Assembly (NCBI RefSeq): GCF_907164915.1
Contig: NC_061864.1
Coordinates: 6,221,389 to 6,285,388, forward strand
Source of the DNA: Impatiens glandulifera
Taxonomy: Eukaryota > Streptophyta > Magnoliopsida > Ericales > Balsaminaceae
Direction of reading: 5' to 3'
Length of the DNA: 64,000 bases
The notes beneath the pieces were generated by a model. That model was not told the DNA's origin, searched no databases, and saw only the letters and a program-made list of their open reading frames with translations. The position numbers were made by a program, and so were the translations under genes. Of the stretch, positions 61,001 to 64,000 are shown in pieces; position 1 is the stretch's first letter, and each line of letters opens with the position of its first letter.

Positions 61001-62148
61001 CACCCGGGACGGGAAAAACAATGCTTGCTAAAGCTATTGCAAACGAAGCGGGTGCTAGCTTCATCAACGTTTCGATGTCAACCATCACCTCCAAATGGTT
61101 TGGTGAAGACGAGAAGAATGTCAGGGCATTGTTCACGCTTGCGGCTAAGGTTTCTCCGACGATTGTGTTTGTTGATGAAGTCGATAGCATGCTTGGTCAA
61201 CGGACTAGAGTGGGAGAGCATGAGGCTATGAGGAAGATAAAGAACGAGTTCATGACACATTGGGATGGACTTCTAACGAAACCCACCGAGCGAATTCTTG
61301 TTCTTGCAGCGACAAACAGACCCTTTGATCTTGACGAAGCTATCATTAGACGATTCGAACGCAGGTAAAAGACAATTGACCGTGAAAAAGGTGGTTCGGC
61401 TTTTAGATAACAACACTTGAAAATTTGTTTCTTTCAAACAGGATTATGGTTGGTCTTCCACCTGTAGAGAACCGGGAGAAGATACTGAAAACTCTTCTGG
61501 CGAAGGAAAAAGTAGGAGAACTCGACTATAAGGAGCTTGCAGTGATGACAGAAGGATATACTGGAAGCGATCTTAAGGTTCTTTGATTTGTCATTTGTTA
61601 AGAAGGATGAAGTGTTTTTGAACTTTGTAAATGGGTTTCAAATTCGACGTTTAAAAAATGCAGAACCTTTGCGTCACAGCAGCTTATAGACCTGTTAGGG
61701 AGCTAATACAACAAGAGAGGTTAAAAGAAAAGGAGGTATGTTCTCTTCTGATGAATGTTGTTGTTTATCCATTTGATATTCTTCAATGTCGTTTGTCCAC
61801 AATTATGATCAGGAGAAGAAGCAGAAGGAAAAAGCCGAAGCAGAAGGACAGAGTACAGAAGAAGTTGCCTCAGAGACGATGAAAAAAGAGGAAAAAGTAA
61901 TCATCCTCAGGCCATTAAACATGGAAGACATGAGACAGGCTAAAAACCAGGTACTCTTCTTTCCATTATCCTCAAATTCAATAATGGATCAAGATTGATT
62001 TTGATTTTCTCCCTTCCTAAATGATTATGGGCAGGTTGCTGCAAGTTTTGCTTCAGAAGGATCAGTAATGAATGAACTGAAACAATGGAATGACTTGTAT
62101 GGAGAAGGAGGATCAAGGAAGAAGCAGCAGTTAACTTACTTCCTTTAA
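58075..62148 (+). CDS. AAA-type ATPase, ATAD1/Msp1-like (DAA1 family)
   Basis: Fifteen exons join in frame to 844 aa: 58075-58295, 58731-58852, 58954-59042, 59132-59167, 59252-59348, 59418-59469, 59557-59657, 59762-60320, 60405-60492, 60572-60712, 60796-61364, 61442-61577, 61664-61735, 61813-61950, 62035-62148. The family starts M-E-Q-K, so the third of three clustered ATGs is chosen. The N-terminus has a Gly/Val-rich hydrophobic segment ([15 protein letters not shown]). A degenerate P-loop-like L-S-G-P-A follows near residue 110. The AAA domain has Walker A GPPGTGKT at ~570-577, Walker B IVFVDEVD at ~625-632, the sensor A-A-T-N-R-P and the arginine finger R-R-F-E-R-R. It matches the Arabidopsis At4g28000/At1g64110 (DAA1) group. 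Membrane-linked unfoldase activity is inferred from family only. Intron 3 contains a (TTC)n repeat. Confidence 0.93.
59046..59085 (+). repeat. (TTC)n microsatellite in intron 3 of the AAA-ATPase gene
   Basis: A perfect TTC run of about 13 units directly after the GT donor of exon 3. It adds a pyrimidine tract close to the donor but does not touch coding sequence. Confidence 0.95.
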
Positions 62149-63013
62149 AACCATCAGATATCTAGGCAAACTATTTTTTTCTTTTTTCCTTTTACACGCG
62201 CATCAGCGACATTCTTTCTGGGAGTGGATTTTTATAAAGATTCGCAACAGCTACCAAACCAGAATTCAGTTATGGTAGTGTTCATTAGGTGGAAGCTCTT
62301 GTTGTATATTTGGGTTGTATAGTTTCACTTCAATAGGATATTTATTATTGGTTCTTGAGGATTGATTGCTTTTTTTTCAGCATTTGTGTAGGCAAACATC
62401 TACAACAAATTCATTTGATGCATGCTGTATTGTAGGTACAATGGTCTAGTTTTAAAATTTGTAATTTACCTGTAATAATATTGTAATGTTTGTTAGTAAT
62501 TATTAGGTATTGCCACTTCAATTGTTTTCTCATCACATTTCAAGAATTCTAACCAAAATGAAACAATCTAATGGGTTATATTGAGCACAACCAAAAAATT
62601 TTTAATCACATTTCAAGCCTTCTAACCAAAATAAAACAATATACTAGGTTGTATTGAGAACAATAAAACAATTGAACAATGAGTCAGATTAAGTCTGGAC
62701 ACATGAACCATTTATGAAAAAGAAAATCCAAATATTCCTCAATAACCTTTCAAATTAACCTTGAACCACAACAGTAAATAATAATACCCAAAAAAGAGAG
62801 CCACAACTCAAATTGATAATCAGTCATCTAGCATTCCATCATTAATAGACCATAGGAATGTCAAAATAAGAAAGGGTCTCTCTAATATAAAAAAAGAAGA
62901 CTAATTATTAATTAAAAGAAAAATAAAACACCAGACACCAAAAACGGAGACCATGTCCAAAACATGAGGCAAATTTAAGAACAACACACAAACACACAAG
63001 GTTTGTTCCTCTC
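62149..63013. other. Convergent 3' flanks of the AAA-ATPase and RTNLB genes
   Basis: Contains the two 3'UTRs facing each other. A short two-copy repeat (CACATTTCAAG-ATTCTAACCAAAAT at about 62534 and CACATTTCAAG-CTTCTAACCAAAAT at about 62607) lies between. Nothing else was recognised. Confidence 0.6.
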
Positions 63014-63822
63014 CTAGGCAGCCTTGTTGCCTTTCAAGGGCCCTATTGGGATCTTACTCAGAACCTTCTCATCGAAAACCACATATTGCTTTTTTAACTC
63101 AATAAAGGCTTTCTCAGCAAATGGGTCCACGCGATCCTCGTGCTTTTCGTAAAGATAAGGCACAGTTTGCAGCAACACAAACACTGTTCCATGGCAGAAA
63201 TAGCGATTCAACAAGAAATAAATTTACATGTATAGCAAAATTTCATAATTAAATGTTCTACAATACCTATATAGGCCAAGGTCAGAAAGTTTGACCAACT
63301 ACCAACAACCGAGATCAACCACAAGCCAGCAACAACCTGTGAAACAATTGATTAAACCAAAATCACTCAAAACTTTAAATTTGACAATTTTGAATAAAGT
63401 TTGTGATATGGCTTACAGCAACAAACTTCTTGAAATCCCTTCCAGATAATATATCTCGGAGAACACCAATAGCAAAGTTGATTTCAATCCTCAGAGTGGA
63501 AACAACCCCCAGAATAATGTCATCAGAAATGTGAAATTCTGGAATTTCTGGTGCAGGCCTAGTAGATACATAAAAAACAGATGGTGAAGATGGGAGGATG
63601 AAATCAGAAGAAAAATAGCAGTCCCATCAAACTAAACTTACTTGTTGATAAATGTGGAAACATTGGCCCACAAGAAAAGGGATGCCAAGAGAAATATCAA
63701 TACATGGCATGCAAGAGTTAACAAGTGATACTCGAGCAATTCAAAGAGAACCCATACAGCTGTGGCAAAGCCAACCACTGTAGCTGATACTTTCCTGTCT
63801 CTCCATAGCAGAACATCAGCAG
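63014..63822 (-). CDS. Reticulon-like protein B, last four exons (partial)
   Basis: Shapes tubular ER membranes. Exons 63822-63642, 63558-63417, 63336-63267 and 63183-63014 join in frame and encode most of the reticulon domain: [13 protein letters not shown], hydrophobic hairpin 1, [18 protein letters not shown], then hairpin 2 with [10 protein letters not shown]. The end reads [17 protein letters not shown], then the tail V-L-S-K-I-P. The first exon, with the N-terminus and the usual G-R-x-x-P-x-H motif, must lie beyond 64000; 63823-64000 is intron. The C-terminus ends K-G-N-K-A-A, so no di-lysine ER signal is at the strict end. Confidence 0.92.
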
Positions 63823-64000
63823 CTGCACAAAACCAATAAGTATAAGCTATTTTTTACACTTTTCTCTCTATTTATGGACATTGATCCTGAAGATTATGCG
63901 GATCATGATAAATCCCCCTGAATCATGATACTACAACAGTCCAAGGAAGATCTAATCATATAAAGCTTCCATTTTTTTTGGTTTTCAACATTCAATCATC

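Overview
This window is nuclear DNA from a eudicot flowering plant. The evidence is intron-rich plant gene families (plastidial pyruvate kinase, ALG10, a DAA1/ATAD1-like AAA ATPase, a reticulon-like RTNLB, a MAKR-type regulator and class III chitinase-like genes), very AT-rich intergenic DNA with long (AT)n tracts, and plant Ty1-copia elements primed from initiator tRNA-Met. There are no operons, rRNA genes or CRISPR arrays. The genus cannot be told from the sequence alone.

The left part (about 3.8-20.4 kb) holds two copies of one module, and a third inverted copy lies at 38.6-40.2 kb. The module is a class III chitinase-like gene facing the 3' end of a plastidial pyruvate kinase gene. Copy A (6.2-8.75 kb) has an open chitinase-like gene and a wrecked kinase copy. 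Copy B (15.2-20.2 kb) has a drifting chitinase-like gene and the intact 12-exon kinase. Copy C (38.6-40.2 kb, inverted) has the best preserved chitinase-like gene and only the last kinase exon. All three chitinase-like proteins have lost the GH18 catalytic Asp/Glu motif.

Mobile DNA reshapes the region. A 2.77-kb Pack-MULE-like element (8833-11605) has ~0.6-kb terminal inverted repeats (TIRs). It carries fragments of two unrelated genes, a CrRLK1L receptor kinase and a LAZ1/DUF300 membrane protein. Each fragment lies in sense orientation downstream of a TIR leader that ends in a splice-donor-like site. An intact, very young copia element (24309-29100; LTRs differ at one base in 165) follows the MAKR gene. 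A second, decayed copia element (31997-36863) sits inside a dispersed sequence whose uninterrupted relative is at about 45.7-46.5 kb, so the pre-insertion site can be read directly. A foldback element with a probable solo LTR (about 4.34-6.06 kb), an LTR fragment upstream of ALG10 and a MITE in an ALG10 intron add to this.

The right part (47.2-64 kb) is more ordinary: ALG10 (8 exons, 510 aa), a 6.5-kb AT-rich spacer with a ~295-bp tandem duplication, the AAA ATPase (15 exons, 844 aa) and, convergent with it, the last four exons of an RTNLB gene that runs off the window. Exon boundaries were assigned by hand from GT/AG sites, reading frame and family similarity; phases close exactly for the kinase, ALG10 and AAA ATPase genes.
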